From: Plantactinospora mayteni
Lineage (GTDB): Bacteria > Actinomycetota > Actinomycetes > Mycobacteriales > Micromonosporaceae
DNA length: 59,849 bases
NCBI RefSeq assembly: GCF_016862935.1
Contig: NZ_BONX01000006.1
Span: 1 to 59,849 of the forward strand
Reading direction: 5' to 3'
Below, piece by piece: positions 25,451 through 34,575 of this stretch (the stretch's first letter is position 1; every line of letters starts with the position of its first letter). The translations under genes and the position numbers were made by a program. Below the pieces are notes generated by a model that did not search any database, had not been told where the DNA came from, and worked only from the letters and a program-made list of their open reading frames with translations.

Positions 25451-26530
25451 GTGTCCTCGACCCCAGCCACACCCCCACCGCGGGTGGTGGTGTTCGGACT
25501 CGGCGGCACGATCGCCATGACCAGCGGCACCGGCGAAGGCGTCAGTCCCACGCTGTCCGCGCGTGACCTGGTTGACGCCGTACCCGGTCTGGCCTCGACC
25601 GGGATCGAGATCAAGGTGGTGGACTTCCGCCGCAGTCCGGGGGCGTCCCTCACGGTCGCTGACATCGCCGCGCTCGCCACCGCAGTTGCCCGCCAACTCG
25701 CGACGGGGGCAACCGGGGTTGTTGTCACCCAGGGCACCGACACGATCGAGGAGACCGCGTACCTGCTCGACCTGCTGCATCACCGACCCGAACCCGTAGT
25801 CGTCACCGGCGCGATGCGCAACCCCACCATGGCCGGTGCCGACGGACCTGCCAACCTCCTCGCAGCCATCCAGACCGCCGCTTCCCCAAATACCCGGGGC
25901 CAAGGTTGCCTCGTCGTTCTCGCCGATGAGGTCCACGCCGCCCGCTGGGTCACCAAGACCCACTCCACCAGTGGCGCCACGTTTCAATCGCTGGACACCG
26001 GGCCCATCGGCTACGTCCTGGAAGACGCCGTAAGGCTGCTGACCCGCGTGCCGTACCGGCTCACCATCCCTGCCCCAAGTCAGGTCGAGCGGGCCCGCGT
26101 CGGCCTCTACACGGTCACCCTCGACGACGACCCCACCTTCCTCGACGCCATCGGTCCCTGTTGCGACGGCCTCGTCGTCGCCGGGTTCGGAGTCGGTCAC
26201 GTGCCCAAACCCCTCGTCGCCACCCTCACCACCCTCGCCGGACGAATCCCCATTGTCCTCGCCTCCCGCACCCCGGCCGGCCCGTTGCTCACCAGCACCT
26301 ACGACTTCCCCGGATCCGAGCGCGACCTCCTCGCCCGCGGACTCATCCCCGCCGGCTGGCTGCACCCCTACAAGGCCCGCATCCTGCTCCGCGCGCTCCT
26401 CGCCGCCCAGTCCAAGCCGCAGGACATCGCCGCAGCGTTCGCCGTCGCGGGCAACCTCGGCGAACCTGCCTCATGGCCCTGGCCGACACCGAACGGAGAC
26501 AGCAGCAGCGCATGCGTAGCCGCGACCTGA
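25451..26530 (+). CDS. Asparaginase-family amidohydrolase (type I/II fold)
   Basis: 359 aa. The two signature threonines are present: Thr20 in GLGGTIAMT and Thr97-Asp98 in VVTQGTDTIEE, with GADGPANLLAA after. The enzyme hydrolyses L-asparagine or a related amide; actinomycete members can also prefer glutamine or peptide substrates. No signal peptide is seen, so it is probably cytoplasmic. The GTG at 25451, six bases after GGAAGGA, is chosen. The last 18 codons overlap the following PPC-domain gene. Confidence 0.85.
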   Translation: MSSTPATPPPRVVVFGLGGTIAMTSGTGEGVSPTLSARDLVDAVPGLASTGIEIKVVDFRRSPGASLTVADIAALATAVARQLATGATGVVVTQGTDTIEETAYLLDLLHHRPEPVVVTGAMRNPTMAGADGPANLLAAIQTAASPNTRGQGCLVVLADEVHAARWVTKTHSTSGATFQSLDTGPIGYVLEDAVRLLTRVPYRLTIPAPSQVERARVGLYTVTLDDDPTFLDAIGPCCDGLVVAGFGVGHVPKPLVATLTTLAGRIPIVLASRTPAGPLLTSTYDFPGSERDLLARGLIPAGWLHPYKARILLRALLAAQSKPQDIAAAFAVAGNLGEPASWPWPTPNGDSSSACVAAT

Positions 26531-26970
26531 CCCCAGGACGAATGATCGGCGTGGTCTTCGACCACGGCGACGACTTCTTCACCGCCCTCACCGACGCCTG
26601 CCGCGTCCACGACATCAAGCAGGGCTACGTCCCGATGTTCATCGCCGGTCTCTCCACGGCGAAGATCGTCGGCACGTGTCAGCGCCTCGACAACCCCGAG
26701 GCCCCTGTCTGGGCGCACGTCGACCTAACCAACGTCGAAGCACTCGGCGGTGGCACCATCGCGTGGGACGACACCAATCAGATGATCGTCCCGCACATCC
26801 ACCTCACCGCCGGCCTCAAAGAACACAGCGCTACCGCACGCACCAGTCACCTGCTGGACGCCACGGTCCAGTTCCTCACCGAGATGCTCATCATTGAGAT
26901 CAGTTCACCGGCCATGCGCCGGGTACCGAACCCGGACCTGTACGACGTACCACAACTGCGCCTCGGCTAA
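26473..26970 (+). CDS. PPC (DUF296) domain protein
   Basis: 165 aa from the ATG at 26473, or 152 aa from 26512. The PPC/DUF296 fold is recognised from RMIGVVFDHGDDFFTALTDAC, GYVPMFIAGLSTAKIVG and PHIHLTAGLKE, where the His triplet sits in the trimer core. In plants the domain is fused to AT-hooks; single-domain bacterial members are of unknown function and may bind a small ligand. It overlaps the asparaginase 3' end in another frame, suggesting coupled expression. Confidence 0.75.
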   Translation: MALADTERRQQQRMRSRDLTPGRMIGVVFDHGDDFFTALTDACRVHDIKQGYVPMFIAGLSTAKIVGTCQRLDNPEAPVWAHVDLTNVEALGGGTIAWDDTNQMIVPHIHLTAGLKEHSATARTSHLLDATVQFLTEMLIIEISSPAMRRVPNPDLYDVPQLRLG

Positions 26971-27288
26971 CGATCGTCGAACGTTGCCTGCGGAGGAGCC
27001 GTAAGCCCCGCTCGTACTCGACCGAACTGAGATAGCCGGGGATGAAATTCCGGCGGCGAGGCATCCATCCGTTCCTCTCGGCATGCCGGACGTCCGTCGA
27101 TCCGTCGGCCGATCGACCCCAAGCGACGACCCGCGGTGAGATATCGGCGCCGCCCAGACGGGCCATGGTCGGCAACTGGGGCTCGGGCGGGTGCAAGCCG
27201 GCACGCGACCTTCCCGGCCTGACCGCGACAGGATGCATGGCATCAGAAGCTGATCGACGCTCGAAAGGCGTGGACCACGCTCTCCCGC

Positions 27289-27332
27289 ATCCCGTTCTCC
27301 GGTTGACGCGCGCGTCAACCGGAGAACGGGAT
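27289..27332. repeat. 44-bp perfect palindrome
   Basis: Two 22-base arms meet with no loop; the left arm begins ATCCCGTTCTCCGG and ends GACGCG. The symmetry is exact. It could be a recombination site, an operator for a dimeric protein, or a very strong hairpin. Confidence 0.85.
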
Positions 27333-27400
27333 AGCTCCGCAAACGGGGATTCGCCGCGACCTGTAAACGCAAAAGGGGTTTCGTTGCGGGCCGCAGCGCG

Positions 27401-27437
27401 GCCGGGAGCACAGGTCGGCTATGCCTGTGCTCCCGGC
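27401..27437 (-). terminator. Hairpin ending the leftward GGDEF operon
   Basis: 14-bp arms (GCCGGGAGCACAGG at 27401-27414 and its complement at 27424-27437) with a nine-base loop, 14 bases after the stop of the gene at 27451. Confidence 0.65.
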
Positions 27438-27450
27438 GCTAGCCGACTAA

Positions 27451-28779
27451 CTAGCTGTCCGCAGCCGCTGAGCTGTCGTTCTCAGCTCGTGGTCGGCGGG
27501 CTGTGCCGAGGATCCGTACGGTGGTGCTGGGTTTGATCGGGGCGTCCTCCGGCCCTTTCAAAAATGGGTCGATATCGATCTTCTTGCGGAGGCTGCGGCC
27601 GGGGCCGTATGCCTGGTTGCGCTCGTGTGCGCTGACCCAGTAGCGGTGATCTGGTTTGGCTCTGCCGCTCGGGGTGCGGTCATCTGCGGTCGTGGGAGGA
27701 GGGCTTGGTCGGGAGGTGGCCGGTTTGATGCGGATGAGTCGGACTTCGGGTGGTGGCCGGTGTGCGCGGGCGTACGCCTTACGGATGGGCGGGTCGACCG
27801 GGGTCGGCTCGTCGCGGGTGAGCTGCTGGGCGATGATCAGCCAGGAGGCGACCAACGAGGCCAGGGGGTGGTCCCCGTTGACGGTCAGCTCCTGGCGGAC
27901 GTATTCGACGTGGATGGGCACAAGCCAGCCGATTTCGTGCCGGACCGTTTCCATGACGGTGGGTAGTAGGTCGAGACCGAGGCTGCGATAGCAGACCATC
28001 TGCCAGCCGCCTGGGCGCGGGGTCCAGGAGGCGGCGGCGATGCGATGGCGCCGGTCGAGCGGGGCGGACCAGGCGAGCAGGCCGCTTCCGCCGGGCACGA
28101 TCCGGTCGGTGATGTGGGTGGTGGGCAGGTCGGCGAGCACCTCCGCGACGAGGGTCGTGAACTGCGGGTCGATCCAGTAGAGCCGGGCCTGGTCGAGCCC
28201 GTCGGCGATGAGCCGGCGCGGTTCGGTGTGGTCGATTGGTGTGGGCAGGCCGATCGGTCCGCGCAGCAGCCCGGTCAGGCGGTCGCGGACCTTGGGCAGG
28301 GTCGACGCCTTCATCGGTGCCGGGCTCCAGCCACCGGTGGTGAGCAGGGTTCTGCCGGGCTCGCGCATCAGCACGATGGCGCGGTGGAGGACGGCGAGGA
28401 TCTGTGCCCTCGGGTCGGTGCGACGCCAGCGCATGACGGCGATGCTGGCGTCGGTCAGCGTGCGGTGGTCGTCCTGCTCGATGAGCGCAGCACATCGACA
28501 GCAGACGTTCCACCGGGTGCTGTAGGTCTCCATGACCGGGCGGGTGCCGCCCTCGGCCAGGGCCTCGATCTCCGGCGTCCGGTACATCCACACGGGCGCG
28601 TTGGCGCTGCACAGGTGGCAACGCCGGAACACGTGAGCGAGCTGGTAGGCCGGCACCGGTACCGGGTCGTGGTCACCGCTGGTAGGTGCGACGGGGTGTT
28701 CGTAGGTGACCGTGCCGTCGTCGTCGATGGCGTTGAGCGCGTTGGTGCACACCACGCACGCCATGTCGTGCTCGATCAT
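27451..28779 (-). CDS. Element-encoded protein of unknown function with Cys-pair motifs
   Basis: 442 aa, not recognised. The N-terminus has CVVCTNAL, CHLCSAN and CCRCAAL, six cysteines in pairs that probably bind zinc. The middle is mixed alpha/beta and the last 100 residues are basic and Pro-rich, hence likely disordered. The ATG at 28779 overlaps the GGDEF-gene stop by four bases and is preferred to an open upstream extension. It is co-transcribed with the GGDEF gene near the recombinases, so an accessory role in element control is possible. Confidence 0.6.
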   Translation of the reverse strand: MIEHDMACVVCTNALNAIDDDGTVTYEHPVAPTSGDHDPVPVPAYQLAHVFRRCHLCSANAPVWMYRTPEIEALAEGGTRPVMETYSTRWNVCCRCAALIEQDDHRTLTDASIAVMRWRRTDPRAQILAVLHRAIVLMREPGRTLLTTGGWSPAPMKASTLPKVRDRLTGLLRGPIGLPTPIDHTEPRRLIADGLDQARLYWIDPQFTTLVAEVLADLPTTHITDRIVPGGSGLLAWSAPLDRRHRIAAASWTPRPGGWQMVCYRSLGLDLLPTVMETVRHEIGWLVPIHVEYVRQELTVNGDHPLASLVASWLIIAQQLTRDEPTPVDPPIRKAYARAHRPPPEVRLIRIKPATSRPSPPPTTADDRTPSGRAKPDHRYWVSAHERNQAYGPGRSLRKKIDIDPFLKGPEDAPIKPSTTVRILGTARRPRAENDSSAAADS

Positions 28780-29525
28780 GCGGTCACCTCGCCGCCGAAC
28801 TGCCCGTCGCTGTCTGCGGGGCGCTGGTCTCGCCAACGTGGCCCGTGCCGTCTGGCGTTGCGGGGCATCCGCATGTGCGGCTCGTAGGCGCGGTGCGTGC
28901 CGCGCTGCTGTTTGGCGTGGTAGAGGGCCACGTCGGCGTGGTGCAGCATCGTGTCGAACGTGCCGTAGTTGCCGTCGTAGACGGCGATGCCGGCGCTGGC
29001 TTCCGGATGCACGACGACTTCGCCGTCGTCGGTGGACAGCGTGGCGGGCTCGGCGAGCAGGTCCAGGATCGCCGCGACCGGCTCGACCCGATCGCTGTCG
29101 TCGTCGGCCGGCAGCAGCAGGAGGAACTCGTCCCCGGCGAGACGGGCCGCGGTGCCACCGTGGGATTTGACGGCCTGAGCCAGGCGTTCGGCGATGACGC
29201 GGAGGAGGTCGTCGCCGACGTGGTGGCCGTAGGTGTCGTTGGTGTGCTTGAACCGGTCGAGGTCGATCAGGGCCACGACGGTCGGCAGGCCCCGCATCTC
29301 CCGGATAAGGAAGACCTTCGCGGCCGACGACCGGTTCGGCAGACCGGTGAGCCGATCGTGCCCGGCCATGTAGGTGGCCAGGCGGAGCTGGATGTCGAGG
29401 TTGTCGATCAGTTCGCGGAGGTGCGCGTTCTCGGAGCGAAGCTTGCGGAACCCGGGTCGGGTGCTGAGCCGGCCCACGATGAAGCCGAACGCCGCGGTGG
29501 CGGCGAGGGCAGCGAGGATGGACAC
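28776..29525 (-). CDS. Membrane-anchored GGDEF-domain protein
   Basis: 249 aa. A single transmembrane helix at the extreme N-terminus (LAALAATAAFGFIVG) is followed by a short coiled segment (LRSENAHLRELIDNLDIQL) and a full GGDEF domain (GHDRLTGLPNR, ALIDLDRFKHTND, GHHVGDDLL). The signature reads AGDEF, a variant still found in active diguanylate cyclases. It may make c-di-GMP at the membrane. The GTG at 29525, four bases after GAGAGGAC, decides the start. Finding one on a conjugative element suggests a link between second messenger and transfer. Confidence 0.75.
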   Translation of the reverse strand: MSILAALAATAAFGFIVGRLSTRPGFRKLRSENAHLRELIDNLDIQLRLATYMAGHDRLTGLPNRSSAAKVFLIREMRGLPTVVALIDLDRFKHTNDTYGHHVGDDLLRVIAERLAQAVKSHGGTAARLAGDEFLLLLPADDDSDRVEPVAAILDLLAEPATLSTDDGEVVVHPEASAGIAVYDGNYGTFDTMLHHADVALYHAKQQRGTHRAYEPHMRMPRNARRHGPRWRDQRPADSDGQFGGEVTA

Positions 29526-29549
29526 TAGAGTCCTCTCTTTCCGAGAGAA

Positions 29550-29657
29550 CCCGGGACGCCCACGTTTCCTAGGCGATGGCGTCCCGGGTCCAAACAATGA
29601 CGAAGGCCCGCCGGTTGGCGGGCCACTTTTTGTGTTTGCGCCGCCGATTGGCGGCGC
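29550..29657. repeat. Cluster of three perfect hairpins near the recombinase genes
   Basis: Three perfect inverted repeats in 108 bases. The first has 11-bp arms at 29550-29560/29578-29588. The second has 8-bp arms GGCCCGCC at 29605-29612/29617-29624 and is followed by ACTTTTTG. The third has 8-bp arms GCGCCGCC at 29638-29645/29650-29657. The second resembles a rightward intrinsic terminator, yet no rightward gene precedes it. A recombination or control site is an alternative. Confidence 0.6.
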
Positions 29658-29702
29658 GGCGCGCTCGGCGGTCCATTGCGCGCGAGGGGTTTGCCTCGCT
29701 GG

Positions 29703-29966
29703 TTATCGGAGGGGCTCGGGCCCGATCTCAACCAGCCGTCCGTTCGCGTAGTCGAACCTGGTGGCCGACATCCACGCGGCGGGCAGGAACATCAGGGCCG
29801 GTGGTTCGCCGATGGCCGCCACCTCGTACGCCCAGGTGACGGCGAGGATGACCGGGTCGGATTTCTCCATGTCGGTGAACCCCGGCGCGGCGGTGACTTC
29901 ACTGAGCCCGCGGCGGCGGTGCCGCTCGATGGCCAGGTACGGGCACAGGTCCACGGCGGCTTGCAT
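29703..29966 (-). CDS. Small hypothetical protein
   Basis: 87 aa, not recognised. The sequence looks protein-like (DLCPYLAIERHRRRG, VILAVTWAYEVAAIGEPPALMFLPAAWM) with a central hydrophobic helix. It lies between the hairpin cluster and the divergent recombinase gene. It could be an excisionase-type accessory by position, but no HTH is evident. Confidence 0.4.
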   Translation of the reverse strand: MQAAVDLCPYLAIERHRRRGLSEVTAAPGFTDMEKSDPVILAVTWAYEVAAIGEPPALMFLPAAWMSATRFDYANGRLVEIGPEPLR

Positions 29967-30061
29967 GCAGTTTGTTATCTCGACAAGCGGCCCGGTTCCG
30001 CATTGCTGGTACGCCTCGTTGGACTCGTCTGGGCAGTCGCTCGAGGAGTCCAGGAGGACAG

Positions 30062-31228
30062 TTGCAGGCGGTAAGAGTGCTCGACGAGCAGGGGATTCTG
30101 CGATGGCTGCTCGCCGACGAGGACGGAACGCCGGTGGAGATCGCGGGCCGGTTCCTGCGGTTTTTGCAGAACCGGCAGTTGTCTCCGAACACGGTGGCCG
30201 CGTACGCGCGGGATCTGACGTTGTTCCTCCGTTTCCTCGATCATCGTGGACTCGCCTATGAGGTGGTGGGCCCGGCGCTGGTGGTGGAGTTCCTGGACTT
30301 CTTGACGCATCTGCCCGTACGCCGGCCGGGCAAGCAGCAGGCCCTCGCCGTGGTCACGAGCGACGCGGCGGGCCCGGGTCGGCGCCGCGCGGGCAGCTCG
30401 ATCAACCGCACAATGGCGGCGGTATCGAGCTTCTACGAGTTCGTGATCACCGTTGAGGCGTACGACGGCGACAACCCAGTACGCAAGGTCGACGACATCG
30501 CCTCCGGCCGGGTCGCCGAGCGGCATCGGCCGTTCATGGGCCGGGCCAGCCGTCAGCGCCCGGTGCGTCGGGCGGTCCGGGTCAGGACCGTGCAAGGCAT
30601 GCCCCGGCCCATGGCGCCGGAGGACCTGACGGAGCTGTTCGCCGCGTTCACGACGCTGCGCGATCGGGCGATCTTCCTGCTGATGCTCGACGGCGGACTA
30701 CGGCCCGGTGAGGTGCTCGGTCTACGCATCCCCGACGACGTCGAGTACGGCCGCCGCCGAGTCCACGTGCGTCACCGCGACGATCACCCGCGAGGCGTAC
30801 GGCAGAAATCCCGCACCGACCGGGTGGTCGACCTGCACGATCCGCGCACCCTCACGGCGGTGTCGCAGTACGTGATGACCGAGCGTCCCCGCGAGTCCGG
30901 CTCACCGTTCCTGTTCCTGGTCGGCGGCAGGGGCCGCCGCCGGTGTGAACCATTGGGCTATCAGGCGTTATGGGCCAGCTTCACCCGCCGCTGCGCTCGG
31001 CTCGGCATCCGCACGCCGTGGACGACGCCGCACGCGCTTCGGCACACGCATGCCACGGCGATGTGGGAGTCAGGCATGCGGGAGTTGACCTTGCAGAAGC
31101 GACTCGGACACGCCTCGCCGGAGTCGACCCGGATCTACACCCGGGTCTCCGACCGGGAGGTGCTGGCCGACTACGAGGCTGCGACCGCGGCCATCACCGC
31201 TCGCAGCAGCGAAGGGCGGACCGAGTGA
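30062..31228 (+). CDS. Tyrosine recombinase 1 (TnpA-like of a Tn554-type pair)
   Basis: 388 aa. An N-terminal SAM-like core-binding domain (RQLSPNTVAAYARDL) precedes the catalytic domain with Arg214 (GLRPGEVLGLR), His324-xx-Arg327 (HALRHTHA), His350 (KRLGH) and nucleophile Tyr359 (IYTRVSD). The TTG at 30062 is chosen because AGGAGG ends four bases upstream; the frame is open further upstream without similarity. Its stop overlaps the GTG of a second, larger recombinase, which reproduces the TnpA-TnpB order of Tn554-like modules. Confidence 0.85.
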   Translation: MQAVRVLDEQGILRWLLADEDGTPVEIAGRFLRFLQNRQLSPNTVAAYARDLTLFLRFLDHRGLAYEVVGPALVVEFLDFLTHLPVRRPGKQQALAVVTSDAAGPGRRRAGSSINRTMAAVSSFYEFVITVEAYDGDNPVRKVDDIASGRVAERHRPFMGRASRQRPVRRAVRVRTVQGMPRPMAPEDLTELFAAFTTLRDRAIFLLMLDGGLRPGEVLGLRIPDDVEYGRRRVHVRHRDDHPRGVRQKSRTDRVVDLHDPRTLTAVSQYVMTERPRESGSPFLFLVGGRGRRRCEPLGYQALWASFTRRCARLGIRTPWTTPHALRHTHATAMWESGMRELTLQKRLGHASPESTRIYTRVSDREVLADYEAATAAITARSSEGRTE

Positions 31229-33122
31229 GCCGCGCGCTCGCCGTGGCCGGTCGGGGCTCGGCCTGGCTGCGGCACTTCACCGACGAGGAGTACACCGCGT
31301 TGGTCATCCCCGCCGATAAAGGCCGCTACGAGTCGGGCCGGACCCGACGACAGGGGCGCCGTGAGTTCATCGAGCGGTGGCCCGACCTCGGTGTCTGGAT
31401 GGCCGCGCCGGTGGCGGACCGGCTGATGCACGCCCCGCCATATGCCGAGGCTCGGCACCGTCACGTGGTGGTCCGCGGGCACCGGCTCTACGCGAGCCTG
31501 CTGGCGATGCACGGCCGGCTCCCCCTCGACTACCCGTGGCTGTTCGCGAACTCGTTCAAGGACCTGCTCACCGAGAGCGGCAAGCTGCTGGGCATGGGGC
31601 CCGACTGGCTGACACCGCTGGACGTTGAGGCGCAGCGGATCGGCTACCGGCAGCCTGCGGCGCACCGCACTCTAACTGGAGCGAGCATCCGCATCGCGCT
31701 GCATCGCGGCAACCCGGACTGGCGGACCATCACCGTCGAAGACCTCGACCGGTTCCGCGCCGAGCTGGACGCCTTCGCCGCCCGCGACGATGTGCGCTCC
31801 CTACGGCCAGAGTTCGTGGCCGGTGGGAGAGTGCGAGAGTGGTACCGCAACCTGCGGACCAGCATCTACACCACCCAGGTCGTCCTGCACAGCCTCGGCG
31901 TGGTCGCCAAGCAGGTCCGCTACATCTCCACCGGAGGCCGGCCGCACCAACGCCCATCCGGGCCGCCAGCGATCGAAAAGGTCATCGACCGGTACATCGA
32001 ACGCACCGCTCCGGCCCGCACCCACAACAACCTCCGAAGCCGGTTTCGGGTGTTCACCTCCTGGCTGACCGAGCACCATCCCGAAGTGACCAACCTCGCC
32101 CAGCTCACGCGAACCCAGCTGGAGGAATTCCTGACCTGGGTCGCCACCGGATACCGCAACTACCGCACTGGCCAGCCGGTCAGCGTCTCCACGCAGGTGC
32201 ACACCATCTCGGCGCTCAACGTGTTCCTCCGCAAGACCCTCGCCTGGGGCTGGGACGACGTGCCGGACCGGCCATTGCTGAGCCACCTCGACATGCCCAA
32301 GCAGGTCAAGACGGTGCCCCGCTACCTACCAGCCCCGGAGCTCGACGCGATCGTCGAGGCCATCCACGCCCTGGCCGACCCCTACCAGCGAGCCGCCTGC
32401 CTGATCGCCCGCTGGGTCGGGCCACGCCGCAGCGAGATCCGGCGCCTAGAACTGGACTGCCTCGACGCCTACCCCGACGGACATCCACGACTGCGGATCC
32501 CGGCGGGCAAAACCTACACCGAACGCACAGTTCCCCTGCATCCCGAGGCCGCGGACGCATTGCGGGTATGCATCGAGCAGACCGGGGCACGTCACCAGCG
32601 GCCGCTCATCGACGAGGTCACCGGCAAGCCCACCCAGTACGTGTTCCAGCTGCGCGGTCGGCTGCTCAGCGACTACTTCCTGTTCGATTCCGCACTCCAG
32701 CAAGCCTGCGATCACGCCGGCCTCGTCGACGCCGACGGTGCGAAGACCGTGACCAGCCACCGATTCCGGCACACCGTCGGCACGCAACTCGCCGAAGAAG
32801 GCGCCCGCATCCAAACGATCATGGCCATCCTCGGACACACCAGCCCCGCGATGAGTCTCTTCTACGCCCGCATCAGCGACACGGCCGTTCTCCACGACTA
32901 CCAGACCGCGCTGCAACCCGGCGCCCTCCTCGCCGGCCCCGCCGCCGAAGCCGTCCGCAACAACGAACTGTCCGAACAGGCGGTGAACTGGCTGTCCAGC
33001 AACTACTACAAGACCGCCCTCGAACTCGGCCATTGCCTCCGGCTGCCCGAGGAAGGCCCCTGCGAGTGCGTGTCCCGCACCGGGTTTGATGGAGACATCG
33101 AAACCTGGGAGGAACACCAGCG

Positions 33123-33440
33123 ATGCCGGCACCGAAGAAGTACAACGATGAGCTGCGTGAGCGTGCGACCCGGTTGGCGGTCGAGGCCCGCCGTGATCCG
33201 GCGTCGGCGGTCGGAGCGATCCGTCGGATCGCTGGGCAACTCGGGGTTCACCCGGAGGCGTTGCGCACGTGGGTGAAGAAGGCCGAGACCGACGCTGGTG
33301 ACCGTCCGGGCACCAACAGCAACGACGCGGAACGCCTCGCGGCCCTGGAACGGGAAGTGCGTGAGCTGCGGCGGGCCAACCAGATCCTGAAGTCCGCGGC
33401 GAGTTTCTTCGCGGCGGAGCTGGACCGTCCGTCGCGATGA
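33123..33440 (+). CDS. IS3-family transposase OrfA
   Basis: 105 aa. An HTH region (NDELRERATRLAVEARRD through RRIAGQLGVHPEALRTWVKKAE) recognises the IS ends, followed by a C-terminal leucine-zipper-like coiled coil (LAALEREVRELRRANQILKSA). It overlaps OrfB as ATGA at 33437-33440. No A-rich slippery site is seen, so OrfB may be made by re-initiation rather than frameshifting. Confidence 0.9.
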   Translation: MPAPKKYNDELRERATRLAVEARRDPASAVGAIRRIAGQLGVHPEALRTWVKKAETDAGDRPGTNSNDAERLAALEREVRELRRANQILKSAASFFAAELDRPSR

Positions 33441-34357
33441 AGGTCGACTTCGTCGACTCCCAGAAGGCCGAACACGGTGTCCAGCCGGTCCTGCGGGCGC
33501 TCGAAAGCACGCCGGCACAGATCGCACCGTCGACCTTCTACGCCGCCAAGACCCGCCCGGCCTCGGCCCGGTCGCGGCGCGACGAGGAGCTGACCGCGCT
33601 GATCGAGCGGATCCACGCGGCCAACTACGGGGTCTACGGCGCCCGCAAGGTCTGGCACGAGCTGCACCGCCGAGGCGTGCCGGTGGCCCGGTGCACCGTC
33701 GAGCGGTTGATGCGCGAGTCTGGGCTACGCGGGCTGCTGCGCGACAAGTCACCCCGTACGACCCGGCCCGCAGCCGAGACTAGCCGACCCTCTGACCTGG
33801 TCAAACGGGACTTCACCGCAGTGCGGCCGAACCAGCTGTGGGTCGCCGACCTGACCTACGTCCGCACCAGTGTGGGCTGGGTATACGCCGCGTTCGTCCT
33901 CGACGTGTACTCCCGCATCATCGTCGGCTGGCAGGTGTCCACGTCGCTCTACACGGATCTGGCGCTCGACGCGTTGAAGATGGCGATCTGGCGCCGCCAG
34001 AACCAGGGCACTGACCTGGGCGGACTCGTGCATCACTCGGACAGGGGAGTCCAGTATCGAGCGATTCGCTACAGCCAACGGCTCGCCGAGGCCGGCGCCG
34101 TCGCCTCGGTCGGGTCCAAGGGCGACTCGTACGACAACGCGATGGCCGAGGCGTTCAACTCCCTGTACAAGGCCGAACTCGTCCGCAACCGAGGTCCGTG
34201 GCGTGGACTCGACGACCTGGAGATGGCCACCGTCGAGTACATCGACTGGTACAACAACCGCCGGCTGCACGGCGAGCTCGGGCACATCCCGCCCGCCGAA
34301 CACGAAGCGCTACACGCAATCACCCAGCCGGTCACCGGACCCCTGAAAACCAGCTAA
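33437..34357 (+). CDS. IS3-family transposase OrfB (DDE catalytic subunit)
   Basis: 306 aa rve/DDE integrase. The N-terminal HTH_21 segment (YGVYGARKVWHELHRRG) precedes the catalytic domain, with the first Asp in WVADLTYV, the second in HHSDRGVQY and the Glu in MAEAFNSLYKAEL, followed by the conserved DWYNNRRLHGELG. All residues are intact, so the element should be able to move. Confidence 0.92.
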   Translation: MKVDFVDSQKAEHGVQPVLRALESTPAQIAPSTFYAAKTRPASARSRRDEELTALIERIHAANYGVYGARKVWHELHRRGVPVARCTVERLMRESGLRGLLRDKSPRTTRPAAETSRPSDLVKRDFTAVRPNQLWVADLTYVRTSVGWVYAAFVLDVYSRIIVGWQVSTSLYTDLALDALKMAIWRRQNQGTDLGGLVHHSDRGVQYRAIRYSQRLAEAGAVASVGSKGDSYDNAMAEAFNSLYKAELVRNRGPWRGLDDLEMATVEYIDWYNNRRLHGELGHIPPAEHEALHAITQPVTGPLKTS

Positions 34358-34575
34358 CCAACTCTCCATCAAACCCGGGGCTTGACAGCGACCTGTTCCT
34401 CAGCTGCTCCAAGTTCTTCACCACCGCGGAGTATCAACCCCGCCTACGCGACCGGCTCTGCCTGGAGCAACGTCTCGCCGAGGACGCCGCGCAGCGCGGC
34501 TGGCTACGTGAGGTTGAACGGCACAACGCCATCGCAAAACGCATAGCAGGGCTGCTGGACGAACTTGCTCCTTGA

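Larger units (their letters stand above)
26971..27450. other. Non-coding junction between chromosomal genes and the element
   Basis: About 480 bases with genes converging on it. It holds the 44-bp perfect palindrome and a 14-bp-armed hairpin, and no supportable gene. This is the most likely place for the left boundary of the conjugative element, although no attachment-site pair can be seen in the window. Confidence 0.4.
33071..34387 (+). mobile_element. IS3-family insertion sequence, 1317 bp, complete
   Basis: The terminal inverted repeats are 26 bp with four mismatches: left end TGTCCCGCACCGGGTTTG at 33071, right end 34362-34387 complementary to TGTCAAGCCCCGGGTTTG. A 3-bp target duplication GCG flanks it (33068-33070 and 34388-34390). 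It contains orfA and orfB in the IS3 arrangement. The exact joint inside the recombinase gene shows the insertion is recent and unrearranged. Confidence 0.92.
31225..34575 (+). pseudogene. Tyrosine recombinase 2 (TnpB-like), split by an IS3-family insertion
   Basis: The original gene is 31225-33070 joined to 34391-34575: removing the IS and one GCG copy restores one open frame of 676 codons. The N-terminal part keeps the catalytic residues (Arg in VGPRRSEIRRLE, HRFRHTVGTQL, LGHTSPAMSLFYARISD). The C-terminal 62 residues after the IS (DLFLSCSKFFTTAEYQPRL to LLDELAP) carry the Cys-containing tail typical of these large recombinases (restored CECDLFLSC). As it stands the protein would be truncated at about 615 native residues plus a foreign tail ending at 33276. 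Tn554-like modules also have a third small gene, TnpC, which is not seen downstream. Confidence 0.85.

Noticed and set aside
29605-29624. Rightward intrinsic terminator
   Set aside because: Hairpin plus T-run looks right, but no rightward gene precedes it. Reported only as part of the hairpin cluster.
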